64,000 nucleotides of DNA from Roseiarcus sp963726105 (GCA_963726105.1 CAVSBJ010000026.1:310001-374000); one strand, 5' to 3'. Numbered from the stretch's first letter, positions 10,890 through 19,921 are shown. The notes: generated by a model not told the origin, from the sequence alone. Translations and numbers: made by a program.

Positions 10890-11244
10890 GGTCCCCAAAC
10901 CCGCCGTCCCCCTTCGACGCTGCGCTCGGCCAAAAGCGCCTGGCCGGCGCCGATGTCAAGGCCACGTTGTGGCGCACGCCGTTCACATGCGCAGTGAGCG
11001 CGCTCACATTCATGTCCGCTGTCCATAGGGCGTCAAATGGTTATCGGCGGATCGATTAACGATCAGTTAATTGATCCGGCGCCGACGCCTGCGCGCCATA
11101 AGCCCCGCCATGACGCTGGTCCAAGAAGCTCGACGCGCTACGAGGTTAGTCGCGACGGCCTTGCGGATTTCGCCGCCCAGGAACGATCCAGGTCGTGTTC
11201 GAAGCCGATGGCGGGGCGATGCTGGCCGTAAGCATCGGCGGCCT

Positions 11245-11270
11245 CGCGCTGTGATCCCGATCACAGCGCG
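11245..11270. promoter_or_regulatory. 26-bp perfect palindrome with an exact Crp-type core
   Basis: Arms CGCGCTGTGATC and GATCACAGCGCG pair perfectly around a central CC. The core TGTGATCCCGATCACA (11250-11265) fits the enterobacterial Crp consensus TGTGA-N6-TCACA exactly. It lies about 150 bp upstream of the likely promoter of the first gene of the hydrolase cassette. A near copy occurs at 14906-14921. Binding by a Crp/Fnr-family regulator is inferred. Confidence 0.5.
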
Positions 11271-11396
11271 TGTGGATCAATAGTCGTAGACCGGTCAAGC
11301 GAGGTCGTGTAATCCTTCGTTGTTGCAGAAAGCCCGCTGCTACTCGGTGGAAGTATTTGTCGCCGCTCATTCAAAGACTATACGTAAAAATACCCA

Positions 11397-11425
11397 TATA
11401 ACATGATCGATCTTCATTTTATAAT
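11397..11425 (+). promoter_or_regulatory. Promoter of the hydrolase cassette's first gene
   Basis: A perfect TATAAT hexamer lies at 11420-11425 in an AT-rich stretch. The -35 region (about 11397-11402) is a poor match. A GGGGA ribosome site follows at 11433-11437, before the ATG at 11447, giving a very short leader. The -35 weakness would suit a promoter that needs an activator. Confidence 0.45.
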
Positions 11426-11446
11426 CTGAATTGGGGAAGTAAAGCC

Positions 11447-12604
11447 ATGCCCATCGAAACCGATTTCACGTTTAATCAAGCCCACCCTGCAGGAGCCGTG
11501 GCGGAATTTGCCACCCCCGTCGACTTTCTTGGACCTCTTCGCGGTCTGGTCGGGAGTGAGCCCGCCAAGCAGCCGAAGCGCACCTGGCGCGGCGCTGGCT
11601 TCAACATGATCTGGCGGCCGAATTTTGGCAATGAATTCGGTAATCAGGATTTTTTTCTGGAACTCAACCTGACTGACGAAACGCTGTCCTTCACCGACAT
11701 TAGCGGCGCTACCGGAGTCGCAAACCGCGGGCTGCTCCAGGAAGGAATCTTTCTAGGCGCCGCTGGCTATACACAGGCGATTACGGACAGGTTCGACGGC
11801 TCCGGCCAGCACTTCGAGCCCGGGGTGTGGGCGAATGTGCCGCAGACCACCAATCCGAGCGAGCCCAGCACCGTTTGCCGCATGGGTTCGATTCCGCACG
11901 GAACCACCATTAACATGCAAGGCACAGCGTTCCCGGCGCCCGCGCCGCAATTCGCCGTTTCGAGCATTACGCCGTTCAAGTTCGGGAGCGTGGATGACGG
12001 CGCGACGGATCTCGTTCATTTTCCCGAAGAAAATCTTTCGATCGCCAGTTCGTCGCGGACTCCGCTCAATCACGTCGCCTCTCTCACGCAGGCGCAGCTG
12101 ACAAATCCCAATCTGTTTCTCTCGCAAGCGATCGCGAACCAGACGATGCTCGGCACAACGGTTCTGATCGTCAGCACGGACACCAAGGTCCTGATTTCCG
12201 CTCCCGACGTCGGCGGCGGAATTGACAACATCGCTTTTCTGGTGGGCAAACCCCCGGGCGGCCCAAACGCCAGCGCGATCCCCGCCACCTCCATCTTCTG
12301 GATCGAGCGGGTGCGCGACCACAGCGGCAACGAGTTCGATCAGCTTCAATATACTCAGCGCGTCCTGCTGAACTTCAATGGACTGAGCTGGCCTCATGTC
12401 ACCGTGGCGACGCTGGTCAGCCATCCCGTGCCCAGCGACTACATTGTCAATCCCGGGGACACCTTGTCGGGGATCGCTCTCGCCTTGTACGGGAGTGGCA
12501 GCGAGCTTTTCTGGAGACGGATCTACGACGACAATAGGAGCGTCATAGGGCCAGACCCGAACCGAATTCAGCCAGGGCAAAGACTCCATATTTCGGCCAT
12601 CTGA
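11447..12604 (+). CDS. Beta-barrel (FABP/heme-binding-like) protein with C-terminal LysM
   Basis: A 385-residue protein with two parts. Residues 1 to about 320 look like a lipocalin/FABP-type beta-barrel of the kind labelled 'heme-binding protein' in databases: alternating hydrophobic strands, the block WRGAGFNMIWRPNFG, and a conserved-looking stretch RMGSIPHGTTINMQG. The last 50 residues are a clear LysM domain (YIVNPGDTLSGIALALYG ... IQPGQRLHI) of the longer type with an inserted WRRIYDDN. There is no signal peptide, so the LysM may bind a partner or envelope-derived ligand rather than act outside the cell. It opens the cassette and is followed 98 nt later by the first CHAT gene. Heme binding is inferred from family resemblance only. 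Confidence 0.6.
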   Translation: MPIETDFTFNQAHPAGAVAEFATPVDFLGPLRGLVGSEPAKQPKRTWRGAGFNMIWRPNFGNEFGNQDFFLELNLTDETLSFTDISGATGVANRGLLQEGIFLGAAGYTQAITDRFDGSGQHFEPGVWANVPQTTNPSEPSTVCRMGSIPHGTTINMQGTAFPAPAPQFAVSSITPFKFGSVDDGATDLVHFPEENLSIASSSRTPLNHVASLTQAQLTNPNLFLSQAIANQTMLGTTVLIVSTDTKVLISAPDVGGGIDNIAFLVGKPPGGPNASAIPATSIFWIERVRDHSGNEFDQLQYTQRVLLNFNGLSWPHVTVATLVSHPVPSDYIVNPGDTLSGIALALYGSGSELFWRRIYDDNRSVIGPDPNRIQPGQRLHISAI

Positions 12605-12702
12605 GCGAGCTCGCGCCGGTTGCGATCGGCGTCCGGATTCCCTGTCCGGGCGCCAGATTCTTCGTAGCCGCTTGGACCGAAAAGCTGCCGAAGGCGAAGA
12701 CA

Positions 12703-14799
12703 ATGCAGCGAGTCGAAATCGTATCCGGCGGGGCAGGAGCGGATCCGCCAGCCACCCCCAGCACGGGCCAGCCGACCTCAGACACGTTACCTCCGATTCC
12801 CCCTGACGTCGCTCTCTCCACCGTTGGCGCGACAGCCCCTGCGACCGGGGGCGGCCCGGCGGTTCCGGAGGGCGACGTGCCGGAGAAGATCCAGGTGAAT
12901 TTCGCCCTGACGTACGGCGGGGTCACCAGCATCGAAACGCCGGTCGCCGTCGGAGGCCGTTACGAGGGCATGGCGCTGGGAGGACCGGCAAAGGCGTTCG
13001 ACCGTCTTCTCGATAAGTGGCTCACCAGGGCTCTCGACCTCGGCATGGTCGGTTCGAAGCTTGGCCAGCTTTTTCCGATCCATCTGCAGAACTCGGTCGA
13101 AGAGAAACGGGTCAAGGCCAGCTACCTGTTCCTGGTCGGCCTTGGCGAGCCTGGGACATTCGCCTCCGACGACCTGCAGTTCGTCATCTCTAATGTCGTG
13201 GTTGCGGTCAAAAGTCTGCGGGCCCGCGAATTTGTCTGCGACCTGATCGGCACAAGACGTGGCGAGCTGACCGTTGAGCAAGCCGTGCGCGCGTTCGCAC
13301 AAGGCATTGTCGACGGTTACGTTCGCTTCTGTACAATCCTCAAAGGGGTCACGACGAACCGGACGGGTTTCGTCGACGCGGTCGCCCAGTCGCTGACGAT
13401 CGTCCTCGCCGAAGCGGACCGCAAAAAGCTTGAAAGAATCGAAAGCGCTCTCGAGGAGATCAAGAGCGAAAACGCGTTTCCGAAACTGGCCATTACGGTG
13501 TCCCACCGGCCGGATGTGGCGCCCGATTCGATCCCCGAGGCGAACGCGATCGACACAGACCCCGACGTTCCAGTAAGCCTGCTACGCGTAACTCGACGAG
13601 AGGGAAACCCGGATACGCCTGGATCCGACGACATCACGACACTCGAATTCACGGCTCTCTCGGATACGGCCTCGGTGCCCGTTCGGCAGCAGTCGATCAC
13701 CACCTATTTCGTTCGACGCATTCCCGAGCGGCTTATCGCGACAAGCAGCGTGGAGACGCGGGAACGGCTCGGCCTTTTCCTAGCCAATTGTCTCATTCCC
13801 GATGATTTTCGGCGAGTCACCGACGGCGCGGGCAACCTCATTCTCGAAGTGGATGAGACGACCGCCAACTATCCCTGGGAAACGGCCGCGCACCGGAGAT
13901 ACGCACGCACGACTTTCATTGGCGCGACCAAGGCGGTTTCGAGGCAGTTCCGCTCGATGACCGCCCCGGCTCCCAGCTCGCCGCCTCCCTTGAACAAGGA
14001 GCTCAAGGTCCTGGTGATCGCCGACCCGGCGCCAACTCCGTATTCTTTGCCCGGCGCGCGAGAGGAAGGCGAATCCGTCGTCAAAGTTATGGAAAGAGTT
14101 CGCTCGGAGTGGAGCGGCGCGTTCGAAATCAAAGTGACCGCCCGCATCGGCGCTCAGAGCGACAACGACCCACGAGTGAACAAGCTGCTTGATGAGCTGG
14201 GCAAACTGCCGTGCGTCGAGAGCGCCTACCCCTGCGATCCGTTGGACATTGCGATCCTGCTGGTCAATGAGCAATACGACGTGATCCACTTCGCCGGCCA
14301 CGGTTGGTTCGACAATGCGACCCGGCGCGGAGGGTGGATATTCTCGGAGAACTGCCGCCTCTCCGCGAACGAGATCTTCCGTGTCCGCAAGGTGCCCCGC
14401 CTGGTGTTCGCCAATGCCTGTTTTTCGGCGCGTGTCACCGACGCGGAAAAGAAGGGCCCCCATCTGGACCACGACGAGCAGTCCCGGCAGTTCGTCGGGA
14501 TCGCTCAGGCCCTGTTCGCGCGCGGCATTCCCAATTTCATCGGCGCCGGATGGAAGGTGGACGATATAAGCGCGCGCGAGTGCGCAAGCTGGTTCTACGC
14601 ACGCGCCCTCGGGCTCAAGGGACCCGACCCGCAGTCCGGACTAACAGGCACCGCGCCGCCGGCGACCGTCGGCGAAGCTCTACGTCATGCGCGCTCACAG
14701 GTGCTCGAGAAATATCCAAGCTCGTCAAGCTGGGGCGCATATCAGCATTACGGCCGGGTCAGCGACAAGCTGCTGCCGTTTGCCAACGCCCAAAGCTGA
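12703..14799 (+). CDS. CHAT-domain caspase-like protein 1 with N-terminal M17N-like domain
   Basis: A 698-residue predicted cysteine protease. Residues 1-60 are Pro/Gly-rich and disordered. About 62-215 form an alpha/beta domain with VVGLGE-type motif (here FLVGLGE) that resembles the N-terminal domain of leucyl aminopeptidases and macro-like folds. A linking domain carries YPWE (390-393). The CHAT domain fills 430-695, with the catalytic histidine in AGHG (H533) and cysteine in NACFSA (C573), and ends with the motif WGAYQHYG. No membrane segment or signal is present, so it should be cytoplasmic. It is paralogous to the proteins at 16460 and 21647. CHAT proteases are known to activate partner effectors in bacterial defence; the substrate here is unknown. 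Confidence 0.85.
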   Translation: MQRVEIVSGGAGADPPATPSTGQPTSDTLPPIPPDVALSTVGATAPATGGGPAVPEGDVPEKIQVNFALTYGGVTSIETPVAVGGRYEGMALGGPAKAFDRLLDKWLTRALDLGMVGSKLGQLFPIHLQNSVEEKRVKASYLFLVGLGEPGTFASDDLQFVISNVVVAVKSLRAREFVCDLIGTRRGELTVEQAVRAFAQGIVDGYVRFCTILKGVTTNRTGFVDAVAQSLTIVLAEADRKKLERIESALEEIKSENAFPKLAITVSHRPDVAPDSIPEANAIDTDPDVPVSLLRVTRREGNPDTPGSDDITTLEFTALSDTASVPVRQQSITTYFVRRIPERLIATSSVETRERLGLFLANCLIPDDFRRVTDGAGNLILEVDETTANYPWETAAHRRYARTTFIGATKAVSRQFRSMTAPAPSSPPPLNKELKVLVIADPAPTPYSLPGAREEGESVVKVMERVRSEWSGAFEIKVTARIGAQSDNDPRVNKLLDELGKLPCVESAYPCDPLDIAILLVNEQYDVIHFAGHGWFDNATRRGGWIFSENCRLSANEIFRVRKVPRLVFANACFSARVTDAEKKGPHLDHDEQSRQFVGIAQALFARGIPNFIGAGWKVDDISARECASWFYARALGLKGPDPQSGLTGTAPPATVGEALRHARSQVLEKYPSSSSWGAYQHYGRVSDKLLPFANAQS

Positions 14800-14905
14800 C
14801 GCTGAGGTGAGATTGCTGCGGGTACTGGTCCAGATCCATGAGAGGACGAAATCTTGAACGGATCCAGTGCGCAAACTATGCACCATGACGCGAAGCGATT
14901 CGGAA

Positions 14906-14921
14906 TGTGATCGGGATCACG
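14906..14921. promoter_or_regulatory. Second Crp-like palindrome, before the lipase gene
   Basis: TGTGATCGGGATCACG, the complement of the core at 11250-11265 with one change, lies in the 240-bp gap between the first CHAT gene and the lipase. The gap implies a separate promoter for the lipase-led part of the cassette, with this site about 120 bp before its start codon. Regulator identity is inferred. Confidence 0.45.
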
Positions 14922-15041
14922 GCGCGGGAGCGGCCGGATTGCGATCGTTTGAGTTGATGGCGCCGGAATTCATTGGACGGACGGTTCCTGCATTGGGGGC
15001 CGGCGAAGCGCAGTAGCGCTGGCGACACGCATGGGAATTCT

Positions 15042-16412
15042 ATGTTCAAACATCTAATCATTGTTCTCCCTGGGATCAGCGGCAGCGTCCTGACGAAGGA
15101 CGGCAAGGAAGTCTGGGGGACGTCAACGGCCGCCATCTGGCGGGCGGTGACGAGCGGCGTCGACAGCATCCGCGGCCTCGCGATCGAGGGGAACGACGAT
15201 CCGTCGCTGGACGATCTCGGCGACGGCGTTGAGGCCGTACGTCTCGTCCAGGACCTGCACATCATTCCCGGTCTATGGAAGATCGACGGCTACACCGCGC
15301 TCGTAGCGCGCCTGAAAGAGTCGCTGGAACTTAATGCGGGCAAGAACCTCTTCGAGCTTCCGTATGACTGGCGGCGCGACAACCGAGTCGCGGCACGCAA
15401 GCTGGCGCGTTCCGCGAAGACCTGGCTCGACAACTGGCGGCAAAGCTCCGGCGCGTCGGACGCCAAACTCGTTCTTGTCGCGCATTCCATGGGTGGCCTC
15501 GTCGCGCAATATTTTCTGGAAGTGCTCGGCGGATGGAAGGACACACGCGCGCTTGTCAGTTTCGGTACGCCCTATCGCGGATCGCTCAACGCGCTCGGCT
15601 ACCTCGCGAACGGATTTTCGGAGGGCATCGGTCCGTTGAAGGTGAACCTCACTTCCACGCTCGCCTCTTTCACCGGCGTCTACCAGCTGCTTCCCGCCTT
15701 CGAATGCGTCGATCGCGGCAAGGGCAAGTTGGAACGGATCGGCGAGATCGACGGGGTTGTGGGCGTCGATCCGGCGCGCGCAAAGGCGGCGCTCGGCTTC
15801 TACGACGAGATCAAGGCGGCCGCCCAACGAAACGGCGGGGATGAGGCGTATAAGACAAGCGGCTACGAGACCTATCCGATCGTCGGTCTCGCACAGCCGA
15901 CTTTCCAGTCGGCGAATGTGGCCGACGGCAAGGTCACGCTGCTGCGGAGCTTCGCCGGCAAGGACAATAGCGGCGACGGCACTGTGCCGCGCGTCTCCGC
16001 CACGCCCTTCTCGATGAGCGGCGCCCATCGCGAAGTCTATGTCGCCGAGCAGCACGGCTCGCTGCAGAATTTCGACCCGGCGCTGGTCAACCTGCTCGGA
16101 GTGCTGACCGGCTTCGAGGTCGATCTCGCACAGTTCTTCTCGGCCGCCCAGACGCTGTCGCTCGACATCGACGACGTCTACGGCGCCGACGAGGTCACCC
16201 TGCGCGCTACGCCTTCAGTCGACGCGCCGATGACAGCCCGGATCGAGGACGCCACGACCAATGCGCTCGTCAAGACGCTGCCGATGACGGAGGAAGGCGA
16301 CGTCTATGTCGCGCGCGCGAGCCTGCCCGCCGGGGCTTATCGCGTGAAGGTGACGGCCGATTTTCCGGCCAACCCCGTTACCGTGACGGAGGCGTTTCTG
16401 ACCGTGACCTAG
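15042..16412 (+). CDS. LCAT-like alpha/beta hydrolase (predicted lipase/acyltransferase)
   Basis: A 456-residue enzyme of the lecithin:cholesterol acyltransferase family, which cleaves or transfers fatty acyl groups on phospholipids. The nucleophile sits in AHSMGG (S149), the acid in GDGTVP (D312) and the histidine in EQHGSL (H338), so the triad is complete. The N-terminus IIVLPGISGS supplies the oxyanion region. Residues about 370-456 form a beta-sandwich-like tail that is not part of the catalytic fold. The ATG at 15042 has GGGAA 6 nt upstream. There is no signal peptide. Next to three CHAT proteins and a PLD, it may be a membrane-attacking effector; the tail could be a regulatory piece. 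That role is inference. Confidence 0.82.
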   Translation: MFKHLIIVLPGISGSVLTKDGKEVWGTSTAAIWRAVTSGVDSIRGLAIEGNDDPSLDDLGDGVEAVRLVQDLHIIPGLWKIDGYTALVARLKESLELNAGKNLFELPYDWRRDNRVAARKLARSAKTWLDNWRQSSGASDAKLVLVAHSMGGLVAQYFLEVLGGWKDTRALVSFGTPYRGSLNALGYLANGFSEGIGPLKVNLTSTLASFTGVYQLLPAFECVDRGKGKLERIGEIDGVVGVDPARAKAALGFYDEIKAAAQRNGGDEAYKTSGYETYPIVGLAQPTFQSANVADGKVTLLRSFAGKDNSGDGTVPRVSATPFSMSGAHREVYVAEQHGSLQNFDPALVNLLGVLTGFEVDLAQFFSAAQTLSLDIDDVYGADEVTLRATPSVDAPMTARIEDATTNALVKTLPMTEEGDVYVARASLPAGAYRVKVTADFPANPVTVTEAFLTVT

Positions 16413-16459
16413 ACGCGCCACGGGGTGGCTGCGGCCAATCAGGGCGAGGAGGGCTGATA

Positions 16460-18409
16460 TTGAACGAGTTGAGCCAACCGCAAGAATCCGTCGTAGCCCA
16501 CTCGACGCTCCAGCGGCCATCGCTGAAATTGACCGTCGATTTAATGCATGGAGACATCACGGACGTCGAGGCACCCATCGCAGTTTGCGCACATCAAGAA
16601 GGAGTGCCTTTAGTAGGAGATGCACATTCATTCGATCGATTGCTTAAGTCCTGGCTGACACAAGCAATAGAATTCCAGATGATTAGCGCGCGCCTCGGTC
16701 AGCTATTCTTCGTAAATTTGGCTAGAATTAAGCCTGTTCCAGCCATTAGAATAAATGAGCTCGTACTTGTTGGATTGGGCGAACCGGGTCAGCTGTCTCC
16801 TGATGACGTCCAATTCTTGATCTCTAATATAACAACCGCTGTGAAAAAGATGGGATTTTCTGTATTTGCGACAAATTTAATTGGTACCCGTAGGCGAGAA
16901 TTATCAATTCTTGAAGCAGCCAGAAGTGTCGTTGACGGGATATTGGATTCACATCGACGACTCGAGGCTTTATCTCCATCATCTAGGCGTGAGCAAAATT
17001 TTATTTACAACAGTGAAAATTCATTCAGGATAATGGTAGTAGATAACGATAAGCAAAAGCTAATTAAAATGAGAAACGCATTCATTAACGCTAGTGATTC
17101 TCGAGATATAGTGATTAGTGTAAACGAATCGACAATACAGACCAGAAATATCAATATTACTACGACTTCAGACGAACTTAGCGACAATTCAATCGCAACT
17201 ATACTTAGAGTCACACGCCGAAAGCAACCAGAAGGAAGTTCTGGGGAAATCTTAGAATTCTCTGCTGTATCAGAGACGGCGACGGTTGCGGTACGAGAAT
17301 CTTCGATTAATACATATTTACATGAAAATCTCCCTAAAAAACTGATTGAAACAATAGAATTACAGTTTAGAGAGAGTTTTTGCCGTTTCTTTTTTGCTGC
17401 CGTTATTCCCGATGATTTTAAGAAAATAGTGGAGCGTGCCGCTAGTCTAACGATCGAGGTAGACGAGACAACCGCGCTCTATCCTTGGGAGATGATGGCC
17501 CAGTCAAGGTACGGCAGAACTACCTTTGCCGGAACGACCATTTGCGTGTCTCGCCAATTCCGAACTCAGCTTGCTCCTCCACCGGCCGCGCCCCCTCCCC
17601 TGAGCACGAAGCTTAGAGTCCTATTAATTGCCGATCCAGCTCCCTATTCGTTAGCGCTGCCCGGCGCACGCGAGGAAGGCTGGGCAGTTATAGACGTCCT
17701 GAATCTTGCAAGAAAATTATGGGAGGAGATATATGAGATCGAGGTCACCGTCCGGATTGGATCGGAGACTGATGATAGTGAAGGTCTCAATGATCGACTT
17801 AAAGTAATTCGAGAGATGCGTCCTTTAATCGTTAGTGCGGAGAAATGTAATCCTCTGGAAGTCAACATGCAAATTGCAACGGAGCAATTTGACGTTATTC
17901 ACTACGCCGGACATGGGTTCTTCGACAAAAAACGTGAGCAGGCGGGGTGGGTTTTAGATCAAAAATGCTGGCTATCTGCGGAAGATATGTTTCGTGTACG
18001 CCAAGTTCCGCGCCTGGTATTCGCGAATGCATGTTTTTCAGCGGTTACACTCTCAGACTCACCTGCTTCAAGTGGTCACGAAGACCCGCGAAAGGACTTT
18101 GTAAGCGTCGCAATGGCGTTTTTTCGCCGCGGCATTCCCAATTTCGTGGGAACAGGCTGGAAAGTCGATGATGCCGTCGCGAAAATCTGCTCCCAATACT
18201 TTTACGCCCTTGCTCTCGGGTTGCAACGGCCCGACGCCCGGCAACTCCCGATAAAGCCGGAATTGATGACAATCGCCGCCGCACTGCGCGATGCGCGCAT
18301 CGAAACTATGCGATTTGACAAGAAGTCTTCCACTTGGGGGGCCTACCAGCACTACGGGAGAGTTAGCGACAGGCTGTTGGCGCCAGCCCCAGAGGGATCG
18401 ACGTTCTGA
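16460..18409 (+). CDS. CHAT-domain caspase-like protein 2 (AT-rich paralog)
   Basis: A 649-residue paralog of the protein at 12703, without its disordered N-terminus. The M17N-like domain (LVLVGLGEPGQL), YPWE (341-344), the catalytic AGHG (H485) and NACFSA (C525), and the closing WGAYQHYG all match. Translation starts at a TTG with a strong GAGGAGGG site 7 nt upstream. The DNA is strikingly AT-rich through most of the gene: 19 of 60 bases are G/C in 17101-17160, against 37 of 60 in 12961-13020 of the paralog. Composition rises again near the 3' end. This points to acquisition of a diverged copy, perhaps with gene conversion at the end. Function as for the other CHAT proteins. Confidence 0.85.
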   Translation: MNELSQPQESVVAHSTLQRPSLKLTVDLMHGDITDVEAPIAVCAHQEGVPLVGDAHSFDRLLKSWLTQAIEFQMISARLGQLFFVNLARIKPVPAIRINELVLVGLGEPGQLSPDDVQFLISNITTAVKKMGFSVFATNLIGTRRRELSILEAARSVVDGILDSHRRLEALSPSSRREQNFIYNSENSFRIMVVDNDKQKLIKMRNAFINASDSRDIVISVNESTIQTRNINITTTSDELSDNSIATILRVTRRKQPEGSSGEILEFSAVSETATVAVRESSINTYLHENLPKKLIETIELQFRESFCRFFFAAVIPDDFKKIVERAASLTIEVDETTALYPWEMMAQSRYGRTTFAGTTICVSRQFRTQLAPPPAAPPPLSTKLRVLLIADPAPYSLALPGAREEGWAVIDVLNLARKLWEEIYEIEVTVRIGSETDDSEGLNDRLKVIREMRPLIVSAEKCNPLEVNMQIATEQFDVIHYAGHGFFDKKREQAGWVLDQKCWLSAEDMFRVRQVPRLVFANACFSAVTLSDSPASSGHEDPRKDFVSVAMAFFRRGIPNFVGTGWKVDDAVAKICSQYFYALALGLQRPDARQLPIKPELMTIAAALRDARIETMRFDKKSSTWGAYQHYGRVSDRLLAPAPEGSTF

Positions 18410-18469
18410 GGCGCCGAGTGGCAATGTCTCGACCTTTGCTATCGCAAATATTTGACGGAGATAAACGTA

Positions 18470-19921
18470 ATGCCGCCGATCGACGCGTCGGGAGACGATG
18501 ACAATCTGATCTATTTCAACGGCATCGACGGTGAGACGGGTCAGTACGCCGTCGCGCCGCGGACAATCGACGATATGGCGAACATCGCCCGGGGCAATCC
18601 GCGGCTCACGCCGATGACCGACGTTCGCGGCGAGACGCCGACCCGCGCCTTCGGCCTTCCGCCGGGCGTCGATTACCAAAAACTCGATGAGGCCGGCTGG
18701 GGCGTCATTTTCCATGAGAACGCCGTGCCCGAAATTCGGGCCGCGCTGGAGCCGTTGCTCGCTATCCGGAAGAAAGCAGCGGGCGCCGTCTTCAAGGCGC
18801 TCGACTATAAGACGGGCGAGCAGACACGCGACTGGTATCGTCGCCACGACGTGGCGCCCGGCCAGAGCGACCCGGAGACGGTTCCCTATTATCTGCTGAT
18901 CGTCGGCTCGCCCGACGACATCCCTTTCGAGTTTCAGTACCTGCTGGGCGTCGATTATGCCGTGGGCCGGCTCTCCTTCGCCACCGCGGAGGAATACGCG
19001 CGCTACGCGGAATCGATCGCCCGCTACGAAAGCGCGGCGGCGATCGCGAATGCGAAAAAGATCGCCTATTGGGGCACCCGGCATGTCGGCGACGGCGCGA
19101 CGCAGCTGAGTTCGGCGCAGTTGATCGGTCCGCTCGCCAATGGCGACCCCACGCGCTCCGGACGGCTCGGAAAGCCCGCGCACGCGGCTTTTGGCTTCGA
19201 CCATGAACTCTTTCTCGCGGACACGGCGACGAAAGACGCGCTGCTGTCGCAATTCGCCGGGGACCGACCGCCGGCGCTTGTTTTCACCGCCTCGCACGGA
19301 ATGCAGTTCTCGCCCGGCGGCCAGGCCCAGCCGAGTGCGCAGGGGGCGCTGCTCTGCCAGGACTGGTCTGGTTTCGGAAGGGTCACGGCCGATGATTATC
19401 TCGCCGCGTCGGACATTGTAGACGACGCCAATGTCAGCGGAATGGTCGCCTTCTTCTTCGCCTGCTTCGCCGCCGGGACGCCAAAGGCGGATCAGTTCTT
19501 CCTGAACGCCGCCGCCATGGGGACGGTGCAGCCGCCGCTCGCCCCGCAACCCTTCGTGGCCGCCCTGCCTAGGCGTCTTCTCGCTCATCCGAAAGGCGGC
19601 GCCCTCGCGGTCATCGGCCATATCGATCGCGCCTGGGGCTACTCGATCCAGTCTCCGGGCATGGCGGGATCGCAGATCATCCCTTTCCGCAGCGGCCTCG
19701 GTTTCATGATGCAGGGCGACCCGATCGGCCATGTCATGAAGGACCAGTTCGGCGGCCGCTTCGCCGCGCTCTCGGCCGAGTTGTCGACGGTCTTGGCGCC
19801 AGGCGCCGCGAAGATCAGCGACCGCGACTTGGTGACCTACTGGCTCGAGCGCAACGACGCGCAGAATTACGTCGTCCTCGGCGATCCGGCGGCGCGGCTT
19901 CGCATCGACAAGCTCGCCTGA
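18470..19921 (+). CDS. Gingipain-like (C25) caspase-fold peptidase
   Basis: A 483-residue predicted cysteine peptidase of clan CD, distinct from the CHAT proteins. The catalytic pair is histidine in TASHGM (H276) and cysteine in FFACFAAG (C332), and the end carries NYVVLGDPAARLR, a block usual at the end of gingipain-type catalytic domains. The N-terminal 130 residues are an alpha/beta region of unknown role with LIVGSPDDIPFEFQYLL. The ATG at 18470 has ACGGAG 9 nt upstream and is preferred to the TTG at 18452. No signal peptide is present, unlike secreted gingipains, so it should act inside the cell. Arg/Lys specificity cannot be read from sequence. Confidence 0.75.
   Translation: MPPIDASGDDDNLIYFNGIDGETGQYAVAPRTIDDMANIARGNPRLTPMTDVRGETPTRAFGLPPGVDYQKLDEAGWGVIFHENAVPEIRAALEPLLAIRKKAAGAVFKALDYKTGEQTRDWYRRHDVAPGQSDPETVPYYLLIVGSPDDIPFEFQYLLGVDYAVGRLSFATAEEYARYAESIARYESAAAIANAKKIAYWGTRHVGDGATQLSSAQLIGPLANGDPTRSGRLGKPAHAAFGFDHELFLADTATKDALLSQFAGDRPPALVFTASHGMQFSPGGQAQPSAQGALLCQDWSGFGRVTADDYLAASDIVDDANVSGMVAFFFACFAAGTPKADQFFLNAAAMGTVQPPLAPQPFVAALPRRLLAHPKGGALAVIGHIDRAWGYSIQSPGMAGSQIIPFRSGLGFMMQGDPIGHVMKDQFGGRFAALSAELSTVLAPGAAKISDRDLVTYWLERNDAQNYVVLGDPAARLRIDKLA

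Larger units (their letters stand above)
9770..11446. other. Gene-poor segment of about 1.7 kb
   Basis: No reading frame on either strand here looks like a real protein of ordinary size: the available frames are short, basic and low in complexity, and no family motif is recognisable. Two small items are listed separately (a 37-residue frame at 10776-10889 and a palindrome at 11245-11270), plus the promoter of the following gene. The stretch may be decayed DNA between the IS66 region and the hydrolase cassette. Confidence 0.6.

Noticed and set aside
17005..17214. A very hydrophobic 69-residue minus-strand frame inside the second CHAT gene, considered as a gasdermin-like or toxin peptide
   Set aside because: It is fully antisense to a conserved coding region, in an AT-rich stretch where hydrophobic antisense frames arise by chance, and it has no evident ribosome site.
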